Source: Kribbella pratensis (lineage in GTDB: Bacteria; Actinomycetota; Actinomycetes; Propionibacteriales; Kribbellaceae). From it: a DNA stretch of 64,000 bases. Location: contig NZ_SODP01000003.1 of assembly GCF_004365355.1 (NCBI RefSeq), forward strand, positions 744,001 to 808,000, in the 5' to 3' direction. This document shows positions 24,599 to 33,250 of this stretch, piece after piece. The translations under genes and the position numbers were made by a program. The notes under the pieces were generated by a model. It saw only the letters and a program-made list of their open reading frames with translations. It ran no database searches and was not told where the DNA came from. Numbering within the stretch: the first letter of the stretch is position 1; every line of letters begins with the position of its first letter.

Positions 24599-25678
24599 AT
24601 GGAACGGGTAACCGTCGGGTCGCGTCAGTTCGGTATGAAGCTGATCGGTGCGTGGCGGCGCCGGCAACGGGATCGGAGGCTGCTGTACGGGCCGAAGGTC
24701 ATGCTGCCTGGGGGACCCGAACAATGGATCGAAGACACGCTGGACTGGTTGACGGGACGGTTCGGGGTCGAGCCGCTGCGTCGTCCGCCGGTGCTGCCGA
24801 GCGAGTTCGTGCCCCGCGGGTACGACGGTTCCGAGCGAGCTGCCCGTGACCTCTGCCTCAAGGTCTGCGCGTGGATGGAGGTGCCGGACGACCGGATCCG
24901 GTTCAGCTTCCGGATGGAGGAGGTCCGCGCCGCCGCCCGCAGCACGGCCGTACGCCGGCTTCGCGCGGAGCAGCGCGCGAACATCGCGGCGGTATCGGGG
25001 CTGCGGGCAACAATGATGACAGCCGAGGTCGATGCCCTCGCCGCCGCGGGTTTCGCGCCGGAGATCGCAGTGCTTGCCGAGCGGGAGTTGCAGGCAGAGC
25101 TGAATCGCTGTACGGCGATCGTCCAGGAGACCGACCTCGACCGGCGGGCCGAGCTGTGCGATCGCGCCGAGGTCTTCTGGTCGAAGCCGCCGGGCAGCGG
25201 ATCGCGCGCGTGCTGGCTCGACCTGCGCAGCGGTGCCCTCGACGGTACTGCGGTGATGCTGTCGGCCGACGTACTCGCCGACCCCTCCACGGTGGTGGCC
25301 GCGACGGCCCATGAGCTCGGGCATGAGGTGCTGTGGGGATATCACCTGATCGACCGGCAGCGGCCGGATGCCGAGGCGGTGACCGATCTGTTCGCGATCT
25401 TCCACGGGTTCGGGATCTTCCTCGCGAACCAGGCGGTCGAGCCGATGCCAGGCCGACGTTCGGCGCTGCAGACGCTCGGTTATCTGGGGGAGCGCGGGGC
25501 GTCGGAGGCGTTGGCTGCGTACTGCTTCCGGCGGCATGAGTTGTGGCCCGTGTCGATGCTGCCGGTGATGCCGACGGAACTCGACCGGTCGGTGCGGATG
25601 CGTACGTTCGCCCGGCTCGCGGCGATGGTGAAGGACGTCGAGATCGCGTCGATCCAGGAGGGTGCTCCATTGGCCTGA
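24599..25678 (+). CDS. Putative zinc metallopeptidase-like protein, HExxH paralog 1
   Basis: 359 residues. H238-E-L-G-H242 sits in VVAATAHELGHEVLWGY, followed by RPDAEAVTDLFAIFHGFGIFLANQAVE, where an acidic residue may be the third zinc ligand. N-terminal residues ~45-90 (PGGPEQWIEDTLDWLTGRFG) match the neighbouring paralog; ~105-200 carry an extra helical insertion the neighbour lacks. No signal peptide, so probably cytoplasmic. The start is uncertain: ATG 24599 or ATG 24635 (MKLIGAWRR). Family unknown; no substrate can be inferred. Confidence 0.78.
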   Translation: MERVTVGSRQFGMKLIGAWRRRQRDRRLLYGPKVMLPGGPEQWIEDTLDWLTGRFGVEPLRRPPVLPSEFVPRGYDGSERAARDLCLKVCAWMEVPDDRIRFSFRMEEVRAAARSTAVRRLRAEQRANIAAVSGLRATMMTAEVDALAAAGFAPEIAVLAERELQAELNRCTAIVQETDLDRRAELCDRAEVFWSKPPGSGSRACWLDLRSGALDGTAVMLSADVLADPSTVVAATAHELGHEVLWGYHLIDRQRPDAEAVTDLFAIFHGFGIFLANQAVEPMPGRRSALQTLGYLGERGASEALAAYCFRRHELWPVSMLPVMPTELDRSVRMRTFARLAAMVKDVEIASIQEGAPLA

Positions 25679-25734
25679 TGTCAACCGACGGTGACGGATC
25701 GACCCCGGAAGGTTTGGCGTGACGCCGGGCAGGC

Positions 25735-26502
25735 ATGATCCGGCGAGTGAGGAATCCGATCGGCATGATGCGACGAAGCCAGCAAGTGCGGTCCCAGCTC
25801 AAGGCCCCGCGGGAACGGTTGCCTGGCGGTAGTCGCCGCTGGATCCGGTCGTCGATGGACTGGTTGGTCGCGGAGTTCGGCCGCGACATCCTGCTTCGGC
25901 CGATCGCGCTGCCGGCCGAGGTCATTCCGGACGGGTACGACGGGAGCCGGGCTGCGGCCACCGAGCTTTGCGGTCGGGTTGACGGCCGGATGGACCTACG
26001 GCCAGGTCAGTGTGGGCTGAGCTTCGAACTGAACGGTGTGCGTCGTCCGTCGAACCGCGGGACGACCGTGGTGGTGAAGGAACAGCACGGTCGCTGGAGC
26101 CGAGGGGTTGGCCAGAATCAGATCGAGCTCTCGCCTACGCTGGCCGCCGATCCGGTCGCGCTGATCGCGATCTACGCGCATGAGGTCGGGCACGAACTGC
26201 TCCTCGGCGGCGAGCGGATCACGCTGACGCGCCGACCCGACCATGAGCCGCTCACCGACCTCATCACCGTCTTCTACGGGCTCGGCATCTTCACGGCGAA
26301 CGCGGCGTACGAACGTCGTCCGCGACCGAACGGGCGAGGTAAGCAGCCGGTCGCCCGCGGATACCTGCGAGAGGCCGCGCTCGCTGAGGCCCTCGCCTAC
26401 TACGCCCTGCTGCGCGGCGAACGCCACCCGGACTGGGATCGCCACCTGGACCCGCCCGTACGCCGCGGTATGCGCAACCAACTAGCCATCCTCCACCGCT
26501 GA
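25735..26502 (+). CDS. Putative zinc metallopeptidase-like protein, HExxH paralog 2
   Basis: 255 residues, a shorter relative of the preceding gene. LPGGSRRWIRSSMDWLVAEFG aligns with its N-terminal block, and IYAHEVGHELLLGGERI carries H149-E-V-G-H153 followed by RPDHEPLTDLITVFYGLGIFTAN. It lacks the ~90-residue helical insertion. The conserved spacing from HExxH to TDLxxxFxGxGIFxAN argues that the metal site is real in both. ATG 25735 is the first in-frame start; GTG 25747 is an alternative. It converges on the phosphotransferase gene with an 17-bp gap. Confidence 0.75.
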   Translation: MIRRVRNPIGMMRRSQQVRSQLKAPRERLPGGSRRWIRSSMDWLVAEFGRDILLRPIALPAEVIPDGYDGSRAAATELCGRVDGRMDLRPGQCGLSFELNGVRRPSNRGTTVVVKEQHGRWSRGVGQNQIELSPTLAADPVALIAIYAHEVGHELLLGGERITLTRRPDHEPLTDLITVFYGLGIFTANAAYERRPRPNGRGKQPVARGYLREAALAEALAYYALLRGERHPDWDRHLDPPVRRGMRNQLAILHR

Positions 26503-26519
26503 CCGGCAGCGGGCTCTGG

Positions 26520-27671
26520 TTACGGCTTGAGGAGTTGGCGTAGCCACCACACGCCGCCTCGGAGCATCGAGACTTTGCTCGGGCCGGTTACGTGGTCGAG
26601 GAGGTGGGCGTAGGTCATGGTTTGGTGGAGCGCGCCCAGTTGTGTGGCGAGGTCGAAGGCGTGGCGTAGGTCTGTCGGGGTCGCATACTCCTCCCACTCG
26701 CTGAGGTACGCGTCCAGTACGCGCGGGTCCGCCGACAGCGGTGAGCGCTCCTCCTCGATGAACGTCACCAGGTCCAGGAACGGGTGCGACCAGGACGCGT
26801 CTGTCCAGTCGAAGGCCAGCACCTGGCTGTCCCGGACTGCCACGTTGCCCGGGTGCAGGTCGCCGTGGAGCAGAGTTTCGGGGAGGCCGATCGACGACAG
26901 TTCGGAGATTGCCTCACGCAACTGTTTGGCACGGATGGGCAGCTGGGCTCGTTCGTGCGGTTCGAGGCGGTCGGTTGCCGGGGTGGGGCCGAGCACGCGC
27001 TCCAGTTCGGCGTCCAGTACGGCGAGGCGGCGGTCGACGCAGGTCAGTTCCAGCAGGCGTTCGGGGTGATCCACGTAGCTGCGCTGCAGGCGCGCATGAC
27101 GGCGTACGGCGTCGATCCACACCTCGACGTCGGTCTCGGCGGCCAGTGGTGTGCCGAGGTCGGGCAGCAGCATCCAAGCGCGCTGCGAGTCGATGGCGAG
27201 TGGCGCCGGGACCCCGCCGGGGTGGTCCTCGGAGGCCTTCTGCAGGAACAAGGGCTCGTGCGCGAACAGGAGGGGCAGTGGGTCCGGGCCGGTCGGCTCG
27301 ATCGTGGTGGAGTGGGCGATTGCTTTGAAGTAGACGTCGCCGTCGGTTGTCGGGATGCGGAGGACATTCGACAGGCCCCACGAGCGGACCTGCGTCCATG
27401 GACCGGTCGCCTCTACATGCTCAGCGATCCATGGCAGCGCCTCGTCGTACCACTCCGGCTTTGTCCACGGCGCCAGATCCGAGCTGATGAAGCCGTCAGA
27501 GGGCAGCACCTGATAGGTGAGCGGCTCCTCGGACAGACACGTCAGCACGGCGGTGTCGACGCCTTGGTCCCGCAATGCGCGAATCGTCGGCTCGACGTTG
27601 AGGAATTGGGCCCCGTCCGGCACCTCGATCTCTTGCGGCACCTCGGACACGCCGACAACCGTGACTCTCAT
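26520..27671 (-). CDS. Phosphotransferase (APH/choline-kinase-like)
   Basis: 383 residues. A kinase-like C-terminal lobe holds the catalytic loop ETLLHGDLHPGNVAV (HGDxxxxN) and metal-binding LAFDWTDASWSHPFLD. The N-terminal ~110 residues precede an N-lobe with DVYFKAIAHST. Family members phosphorylate small molecules such as aminoglycosides, macrolides or sugars; the substrate is unknown. The start at 27671 is supported by TACGCT seven bases upstream (leaderless). Divergent from ilvA with 43 bases between the starts. Confidence 0.85.
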   Translation of the reverse strand: MRVTVVGVSEVPQEIEVPDGAQFLNVEPTIRALRDQGVDTAVLTCLSEEPLTYQVLPSDGFISSDLAPWTKPEWYDEALPWIAEHVEATGPWTQVRSWGLSNVLRIPTTDGDVYFKAIAHSTTIEPTGPDPLPLLFAHEPLFLQKASEDHPGGVPAPLAIDSQRAWMLLPDLGTPLAAETDVEVWIDAVRRHARLQRSYVDHPERLLELTCVDRRLAVLDAELERVLGPTPATDRLEPHERAQLPIRAKQLREAISELSSIGLPETLLHGDLHPGNVAVRDSQVLAFDWTDASWSHPFLDLVTFIEEERSPLSADPRVLDAYLSEWEEYATPTDLRHAFDLATQLGALHQTMTYAHLLDHVTGPSKVSMLRGGVWWLRQLLKP

Positions 27672-27717
27672 GTGGTGCAGCGTATGTGCCCACTGCGAAA
27701 CGTAAAGTGATTTTGTG
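27669..27717. promoter_or_regulatory. Back-to-back leaderless promoters (phosphotransferase / ilvA)
   Basis: Minus strand: TACGCT (27684-27679) then seven bases to ATG 27671. Plus strand: TAAAGT (27703-27708) then six bases to GTG 27715. Both genes appear to start at the first transcribed base. Confidence 0.6.
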
Positions 27718-28917
27718 ATCGATGCCAGGGACATTGCACGGGCGGCCGATCTGTTGCACGACGTGGTGGCGCCGACGCCGTTGGAGTACTCGCGGTGGTT
27801 GAGCGAACTCGTCGGCGGCGACGTGTTCCTGAAGTGCGAGAACTTGCAGCGGACCGGCTCGTTCAAGCTGCGCGGCGCGTACGTGCGGATGGCCCGCCTG
27901 TCGAAGGCCGAGCGCAGCCGGGGCGTGGTCGCGGCGAGCGCAGGCAACCATGCGCAGGGCGTCGCGCTCGCCGCGCAGTTGCTCGGCATCAAGTCGACCG
28001 TCTTCATGCCGCACGGCGCGCCGATCCCGAAGGAGAAGGCGACGCGGGCGTACGGCGCGGAGGTCCGTTTCGTCGGCACGTCGATCGACGACTGCCTGAT
28101 CGCGGCCCGCGCGTTCGCGGACGAGACGGGTGCGGTGCTGATCCATCCGTTCGACCATCCCGACATCGTGGCGGGTCAGGCGACCGCGGGGCTCGAGATC
28201 GTCGAGCAATGCCCGCAGGTGCGGACCGTCGTCGTACCGACCGGTGGCGGCGGGTTGCTGGCCGGGATCGCGTCCGCTATGCAGCGCGACGGGCTGCCGA
28301 TCGAGGTTGTCGGCGTACAGGCGGCCGGCGCGGCGGCGTACCCGGCGTCGCTCCTGGCGGGGGAGCCGGTGCAGCTCGAGCAGATGGCGACGATGGCGGA
28401 CGGGATTGCCGTCGGGCTGCCGGGGAAGGTGCCGTTCGAGGCGGTGCAGAGCTATGTCGGTGAGGTGCGGACCGTCGACGAGGATTCGTTGTCCAAGGCC
28501 CTCTTGCTCGTCCTCGAACGTGCGAAGCTCGTGGTCGAACCGGCCGGCGCCGCCGCGGTTGCCGCCGTACTCGACGAGCCGAAACGGTTCAAGCCACCGG
28601 TCGTTGTCGTACTGTCCGGCGGCAACATCGATCCACTGCTGCTGATGCGAGTGATTCGGCACGGTATGGCGGCGGCCGGGCGGTACCTGTCGCTGCGCGT
28701 GCGGATCCCGGACACACCAGGCGGACTGGCCACGTTGCTCAACCAGCTCGCGGCGCTGGACGCGAACATCATCGAGATCGTGCACGAGCGGATCTCGGAG
28801 ACGTTGAGCCTCGAAGAGGTCGAGGTCGCGCTGCAGCTCGAGCTCCGCGGCGAGGACCATCGCGAACGTGTCCTCGCCGGACTCGTTGCCAACGGCTACA
28901 GCTACACGCTCAACTGA
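27715..28917 (+). CDS. ilvA: Threonine ammonia-lyase (threonine dehydratase)
   Basis: Deaminates threonine to 2-oxobutanoate using PLP, in the cytoplasm. 400 residues: PLP lysine K51 in QRTGSFKLRGAY, ASAGNHAQGVALAA, the phosphate-binding VPTGGGGLLAGIA, and VVLSGGNIDPLL. A short C-terminal ACT domain (~325-400, RIPDTPGGLATLLNQLAALD) places it in the single-ACT tdcB-like group rather than the two-ACT IlvA of E. coli. The symbol ilvA follows actinobacterial usage. Its 3' end overlaps the convergent hydrolase gene by 16 bp. Confidence 0.92.
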   Translation: MIDARDIARAADLLHDVVAPTPLEYSRWLSELVGGDVFLKCENLQRTGSFKLRGAYVRMARLSKAERSRGVVAASAGNHAQGVALAAQLLGIKSTVFMPHGAPIPKEKATRAYGAEVRFVGTSIDDCLIAARAFADETGAVLIHPFDHPDIVAGQATAGLEIVEQCPQVRTVVVPTGGGGLLAGIASAMQRDGLPIEVVGVQAAGAAAYPASLLAGEPVQLEQMATMADGIAVGLPGKVPFEAVQSYVGEVRTVDEDSLSKALLLVLERAKLVVEPAGAAAVAAVLDEPKRFKPPVVVVLSGGNIDPLLLMRVIRHGMAAAGRYLSLRVRIPDTPGGLATLLNQLAALDANIIEIVHERISETLSLEEVEVALQLELRGEDHRERVLAGLVANGYSYTLN

Positions 28918-29921
28918 CGGACGTGGTCGACCAGGCTGATCAGGAACTTGCCCGGTTCCTCCCACGGCGCGAGATGCGCCGAGTGCTCGAACCAAACCGC
29001 TTGTTTATAAGGCGCTTCGACCGCCTCGAGCCAGGCCTCCACGGGTTTCGTCGGTGTCGTGTAGTCGTGCCGTCCGAAGAACATCAGCACCGGGATCGGG
29101 AACTCGGTCACCCCGCTGTAGTCGACCGTGAGCATCTCGTCCAGCACGCGGCCCAGCGTGAATTCGTTGCCCTCGCCAATCGTCTCGCTCTCCTCGACCG
29201 TGTACTCCGGCGAGAGCAGCGGGGCCTGGAAGTAGTACAGCGAGTCCTCGCGGTACGCCGACAGGCCGCCGCGGTACTGCGCCCATTGCCGAGCGATGAT
29301 GATCCGCTCGCGGGTTACCGGCTCGTCACCGGGGTACGGCGCGATCGACGCCAGCTGCTCGAGCGCCTCGGTGTGATTGTGCTCGCGGGCCTGCTGCATC
29401 GCATACTCGAAACACAGGCCCTCGTTGGCGCGGCCATCGATGATCTGGCCGATCCCGACATACGCGTGGAACAGATCGGGGCGGGTCAGCGCGGCCTGCA
29501 GGGCGACGATGCTGCCCCAGCTGTGGCCGAGGAGGATGAGCTTCTCGACGCCGTACCGGTCCTTGACCTGCTCCGCGAGCTCGATCGCGTCCGCGGCGTA
29601 CTGCGTCACAGTGAGCGTGTCCGAGATCGTGCTGGGGTCGACTGCGCGCAGGGTGCGGCCGGCCGCGCGCTGGTCATAGGTGACGACGGTGAAGTATTCC
29701 TCGACCGGGCGCTGGAACTGCCAGGCAGCCGGGGCGAGCGGCGACGCCGGACCGCCGTGGATGAAGAAGATGACCGGGTTCGAGCGATCCCTGCCGCGGG
29801 CGTAGACACAGTGGTCGATGCCACCGGCCGTGAGTTCGTAGCTCTCCTGGACACCGGACGGTGTCACGATGCGATGCAGGTCCGCGATGACCTCGCGGGC
29901 GTCGTCGAAGGTCTCAGTCAC
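28902..29921 (-). CDS. Alpha/beta hydrolase, proline-iminopeptidase-like
   Basis: 339 residues. Oxyanion-hole HGGPASPL at residue ~55, nucleophile elbow GHSWGS with Ser134, a cap region ~150-235, the Asp in MFFGRHDYTTP and the His in EHSAHLAPWEEP complete a catalytic triad. This matches the prolyl aminopeptidase/epoxide-hydrolase-like group. Soluble, with no signal peptide. The GTG start at 29921 overlaps the end of the MarR gene by eight bases, so the two form an operon and the hydrolase may modify a compound sensed by the regulator (inference). Confidence 0.88.
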   Translation of the reverse strand: MTETFDDAREVIADLHRIVTPSGVQESYELTAGGIDHCVYARGRDRSNPVIFFIHGGPASPLAPAAWQFQRPVEEYFTVVTYDQRAAGRTLRAVDPSTISDTLTVTQYAADAIELAEQVKDRYGVEKLILLGHSWGSIVALQAALTRPDLFHAYVGIGQIIDGRANEGLCFEYAMQQAREHNHTEALEQLASIAPYPGDEPVTRERIIIARQWAQYRGGLSAYREDSLYYFQAPLLSPEYTVEESETIGEGNEFTLGRVLDEMLTVDYSGVTEFPIPVLMFFGRHDYTTPTKPVEAWLEAVEAPYKQAVWFEHSAHLAPWEEPGKFLISLVDHVRQLSV

Positions 29922-30357
29922 CCGTTGAGGGTAGAGGCTCGCAGCTCTTCACGAGAGGTGCGTGCAAGCGCTCGGCGAGAACACGACGCTGGGTCGGCTG
30001 GGCCTCGCCCTGAAGCCGCAGACCCTCGTCGGTCAGCCGGACGTTGATCGCGCGGCGATCCTCCGCGCACATGTGGCGCTCGACCAGACCGGCGACCTCG
30101 AGGCGGCCGATCACGCGGGACAGGGCACTCTGGCTCAGATGCACGGACTTGGCGATCGTCGCCACCTTCGCGGACTGCTCCGGCAGCTCCGCGAGCCGCT
30201 CGAGCACCTCATACTCACTCATGCCCAGCGAGTGGCCCGCCTGCAGCGCCCGGTCGAGGGCACAGGTCAGGTCGGCGTGGCGAGCCAGGAGCTCGCGCCA
30301 TTCGCGCACATCGGCGTTGGTCTCACCAGTCCCAACGCTGACCTTCGTAGCGGTCAT
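29914..30357 (-). CDS. MarR-family regulator, divergent from an MFS exporter
   Basis: 147 residues with a MarR winged helix: GMSEYEVLERLAELPEQSAK, recognition helix HLSQSALSRVIGRLEVAGLV and wing ERHMCAEDRRAINVRLTDEG. Start 30357 is chosen because TATGGT lies seven bases upstream (leaderless); longer in-frame ATGs at 30369 and 30384 would overlap that element. It is co-transcribed with the hydrolase and divergent from a DHA2 exporter, with a 15-bp-phased palindrome array between them. Confidence 0.88.
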   Translation of the reverse strand: MTATKVSVGTGETNADVREWRELLARHADLTCALDRALQAGHSLGMSEYEVLERLAELPEQSAKVATIAKSVHLSQSALSRVIGRLEVAGLVERHMCAEDRRAINVRLTDEGLRLQGEAQPTQRRVLAERLHAPLVKSCEPLPSTGD

Positions 30358-30370
30358 GACGGTGACCATA
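30355..30370 (-). promoter_or_regulatory. Leaderless -10 element of the MarR gene
   Basis: On the minus strand TATGGT (30370-30365) is followed after seven bases by ATG 30357. It overlaps the outermost degenerate operator unit. Confidence 0.5.
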
Positions 30371-30436
30371 GCATGCACGCGCATTCAATGCAAACGCATT
30401 TAATGCCTAGACATTAGATGCACATGCATGCAATAG
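30366..30436. promoter_or_regulatory. 15-bp phased array of MarR operator palindromes
   Basis: Core units GCATTCAATGC (30381-30391), GCATTTAATGC (30396-30406) and ACATTAGATGC (30411-30421) begin exactly 15 bp apart. Degenerate units CCATAGCATGC (30366) and GCATGCAATAG (30426) keep the same register. The array covers the -10 elements of both divergent genes, so a bound repressor would shut both. Confidence 0.75.
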
Positions 30437-30448
30437 TCTCTCCTCGTG
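30434..30448 (+). promoter_or_regulatory. Leaderless -10 element of the MFS exporter gene
   Basis: TAGTCT (30434-30439) is followed after six bases by GTG 30446, and overlaps the last unit of the operator array. Confidence 0.5.
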
Positions 30449-31939
30449 ACTACGCAAACCACATCTCCAGCCCGTATGACCTGGGACGCGCGCCTGTGGG
30501 GTGCACTCTTGGTGGTCTGCGGCGTGATCTTCCTCGACGGCCTGGACGTGTCCATGGTCGGCATGTCACTGCCGTCCATCGGCGCCGACCTGGGCGTCTC
30601 CCTTTCTTCTCTCCAGTGGGTCGTGACCGGCTACGTGCTCGGGTACGGCGGCCTGCTGCTCCTCGGCGGGCGGACCGCCGATCTGCTCGGCCGGCGTCGC
30701 GTCTTCCTGATCGCGCTGGCCGTGTTCGCCCTCGTCTCGATGCTGAGCTCGCTGGCGAGCAACCCCGAACTGCTCATCGCGGCGCGGTTCGTGAAGGGTG
30801 TCGCCGCGGCGTTCACCGCCCCGGCCGCGCTCTCGATCATCACCACGACCTTCCACGAGGGCCCGGATCGCAACCGCGCCCTCAGCATCTTCACCACCTG
30901 CGCCGCCAGCGGCTTCTCGATGGGCCTGATCCTCGGCGGCGCGCTGACCGAGGTCGGCTGGCGCTGGACCTTCCTGATGCCCGGCCCGGTCGCCCTGATC
31001 GTGCTGCTGTTCGGCCTCAAGCTGATCCCGAACAGCCCGCGTGACGACGCCGCCGGCGGGTACGACGTACCGGGGGCCGTCACCGTCACTGGCGGAATGC
31101 TGTCCCTGGTGTACGCCGTTGTCGGCGCCGAACACGCCGGATGGGTATCGGTGCAGACCTTCGGGCTGTTCGCGCTGGCGATCGTGCTGCTGGCGAGCTT
31201 CGTCGTGATCGAGCTGCGCACCAAGCACCCGCTGGTCCGGCTCGGCATCCTGCGCAACCCGTCGCTGCGGCGGGCGAACCTGGCCATCCTGACCGTCTTC
31301 GGTTCGTACGTCGCCTTCCAGCTGATCGGCACGATGTACTTCCAGAACCTGCTCGGCTGGTCGTCCTTCCAGACCGCGCTGGGCTTCCTCCCGGCCGGCC
31401 TGCTGGTCGCCACGCTCTCGCCGAACGTCGGCAAGATCGTGGACCGGGTCGGCACCGAGAAGATGATCATCCTGGCGATGGGCCTGTTCGTCGCCGGGTA
31501 CGCGCTGAGCCTGCGGATCGGCCCGGAGTCGGCGTACTTCTCGACCGTGTTCCCGACGATCATCCTGCTCGGGCTCGGGTTCGCGATCGGGTTCCCGTCG
31601 CTGAACATCCAGGCGGTGTCCGGGGTTCCGGACCACGAGCAGGGGCTCGCGTCCGGGCTGTTCAACACCTCGAACCAGGTCGGCGGCGCGGTGGTTCTCG
31701 CGATCGTGACCGCAGTGATCAGCGGCCAGTCGGTCGGTGTTACCACGGCGGCCGGGGTGCTGCCGGCGTACAAGTCCGGGCTGGGAGTCGTGACGGGGAT
31801 CGCGGCGCTCGGACTGGTGATCGCACTGACCGGCCTGCGCGGGCTCAAGGCTCGCCGCGCCCTCGAAGAGGAGGAAGCGGCCGAGCTGACCGCCGTACAG
31901 GACGAGCTGGCGTCGGAGGAGATGACGCCGGCGGCGTGA
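30446..31939 (+). CDS. MFS exporter, DHA2 family
   Basis: 497 residues, about 14 helices: FLDGLDVSMVGMSLPSIGADL in helix 1, GGRTADLLGRRRVFLIAL as motif A, and a SGFSMGLILGGALTEVGWRW motif-C region. The C-terminal tail is acidic (EEEEAAELTAVQDELASEE). Likely a proton-driven multidrug or metabolite exporter; the substrate is unknown. It is controlled by the divergent MarR gene through the phased operators and closed by an intrinsic terminator at 31980-32020. Confidence 0.92.
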   Translation: MTTQTTSPARMTWDARLWGALLVVCGVIFLDGLDVSMVGMSLPSIGADLGVSLSSLQWVVTGYVLGYGGLLLLGGRTADLLGRRRVFLIALAVFALVSMLSSLASNPELLIAARFVKGVAAAFTAPAALSIITTTFHEGPDRNRALSIFTTCAASGFSMGLILGGALTEVGWRWTFLMPGPVALIVLLFGLKLIPNSPRDDAAGGYDVPGAVTVTGGMLSLVYAVVGAEHAGWVSVQTFGLFALAIVLLASFVVIELRTKHPLVRLGILRNPSLRRANLAILTVFGSYVAFQLIGTMYFQNLLGWSSFQTALGFLPAGLLVATLSPNVGKIVDRVGTEKMIILAMGLFVAGYALSLRIGPESAYFSTVFPTIILLGLGFAIGFPSLNIQAVSGVPDHEQGLASGLFNTSNQVGGAVVLAIVTAVISGQSVGVTTAAGVLPAYKSGLGVVTGIAALGLVIALTGLRGLKARRALEEEEAAELTAVQDELASEEMTPAA

Positions 31940-31979
31940 CAACAACCAGCTCCCGCGCGGGGCTGTGAGGTTATAGATG

Positions 31980-32020
31980 AGTGGTGCGGACTTCTCTCGG
32001 GGGTCCGCACCACTACTTTT
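31980..32020 (+). terminator. Intrinsic terminator after the MFS gene
   Basis: 12-bp perfect arms (AGTGGTGCGGAC, 31980-31991; complement 32003-32014) with an 11-nt loop, followed by AC and TTTT (32017-32020). Confidence 0.85.
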
Positions 32021-32070
32021 CGGGGGATTCCCCGATTGGTTTCGACCCGTCGGGGTGCTGCACTGGGGGC

Positions 32071-33114
32071 ATGAGCAACCAGAGCTACGACCAGCAGGTC
32101 AAGGACATCCTCGACCGGGTCGCCAAGGGCCACCTCTCCACCGAGGAGGCCACCACCCTGATCGCCGCCATCAAGACCACCCCCTCCGAGCCTGAAGCTC
32201 CGGCGGCACAAGCTCCGGTTGCCGACAGCGAGAACGCGAACGGTAGGCCGCCGTGGCCGACCGGCGACGACGTACCGACCTCGGCCGTGTGGGCCGAGGC
32301 GGTCGACTCCCCGACCGCGGACCCGGCGCCTGCCGCGACCCCGCCGTCTTCCGAGCCGTCTTCCGAGCCCAGCAGCGAGCCGGCCGCAGGCCGCCTCGCC
32401 ACCGACCCGTCGCCGGTGCAGGACGTTGTGGAGGCCGAAGACGAGGCCGAGCCGGTTGAAGAGGAGCACAGCAACGTGCCGGTTCCGGCGGGGGTGCAGC
32501 GGGTTACCGTGCGGGCGATCGGGCGCCGGGTGCGGTTGATCGGTGAGCCGGCCGTGAACGGCGTGGCCGTCGACGGACCGCACGTGATCAAGCGCGACGG
32601 AGACACGCTCGCCATCAGCAGCGAAGGCGACATGGGCGTCTCGATCGACGGATTCAGCATGCTGCGCAACCCGACCGACCTGAAGGCGCACGTCAACGGT
32701 CTCGCCAAGGAGCTGTCGGTGCGCGTCAACCCGAGCCTGCAGGTCGAGGTCGAGGTCACCGGCGGCAGCGTCAACGCCGAGCGCCTGCCCGGTCTGACCC
32801 GCGTCCGTGTCACCGCCGGTACGGCGAAGGTCGCGGACGTCGACGGCCCGATCGACGTACTCGTCCAGGCCGGCTCGGCCAGCCTGGACGCCCAGATCAC
32901 CAAGGGCCGCTCCCGCGTCCGCGTCGAGTCCGGTACGGCGCAGGTCGCGCTCCGCCGCGGCTCCGACGTCCACGTCCACACCGAGGCCCAGCTCGGCCGT
33001 GTCACCTGGTCCGGCGCGGTCTCCGGCCAGTCCAAGGACGTCGAGATCGGCCGCGGCCGCGCTGCCCTCGACGTAGAGGTCCTGGTCGGCACCGCCCAAA
33101 TCGCCTCCGACTGA
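32071..33114 (+). CDS. Putative adhesin/DUF4097-like beta-repeat protein
   Basis: 347 residues. N-terminal ~35 residues are helical (DQQVKDILDRVAKGHLSTEEATTLI, an SHOCT-like or DUF1707-like short domain), ~40-140 are disordered and rich in Pro/Ser/Glu, including SSEPSSEPSSEP. From ~145 to the end come repeated short strands (VTGGSVNAERLPGLTRVRVTAG, GSASLDAQITKGRSRVRVESG) typical of DUF4097 right-handed beta structure. No signal peptide is visible, so it may act at the inner face or in a complex. GGGGGC precedes ATG 32071. Confidence 0.75.
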   Translation: MSNQSYDQQVKDILDRVAKGHLSTEEATTLIAAIKTTPSEPEAPAAQAPVADSENANGRPPWPTGDDVPTSAVWAEAVDSPTADPAPAATPPSSEPSSEPSSEPAAGRLATDPSPVQDVVEAEDEAEPVEEEHSNVPVPAGVQRVTVRAIGRRVRLIGEPAVNGVAVDGPHVIKRDGDTLAISSEGDMGVSIDGFSMLRNPTDLKAHVNGLAKELSVRVNPSLQVEVEVTGGSVNAERLPGLTRVRVTAGTAKVADVDGPIDVLVQAGSASLDAQITKGRSRVRVESGTAQVALRRGSDVHVHTEAQLGRVTWSGAVSGQSKDVEIGRGRAALDVEVLVGTAQIASD

Positions 33115-33167
33115 CCGCACCCCCGCCGCCCGTGCCCCGCCCGTCCGTCCCGCTCCGAGGGATCCAT

Positions 33168-33250
33168 CTCAGGGGCCGACCCCTGAGGTTGTGGGTTGAC
33201 CCCTCAGATTTTGGGTGCCGAACCGACCAACTCAGGGGTCAACCCCTCGG
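33168..33250. repeat. Cluster of TGAGGGGT / ACCCCTCA inverted repeats
   Basis: CTCAGGGG-CCGA-CCCCTGAG (33168-33187) is a perfect hairpin. GGGTTGACCCCT (33193-33204) recurs inverted at 33235-33246, overlapping the last codons and stop of the MFS gene. Together they can fold as nested hairpins between convergent genes and probably terminate both. Confidence 0.6.
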
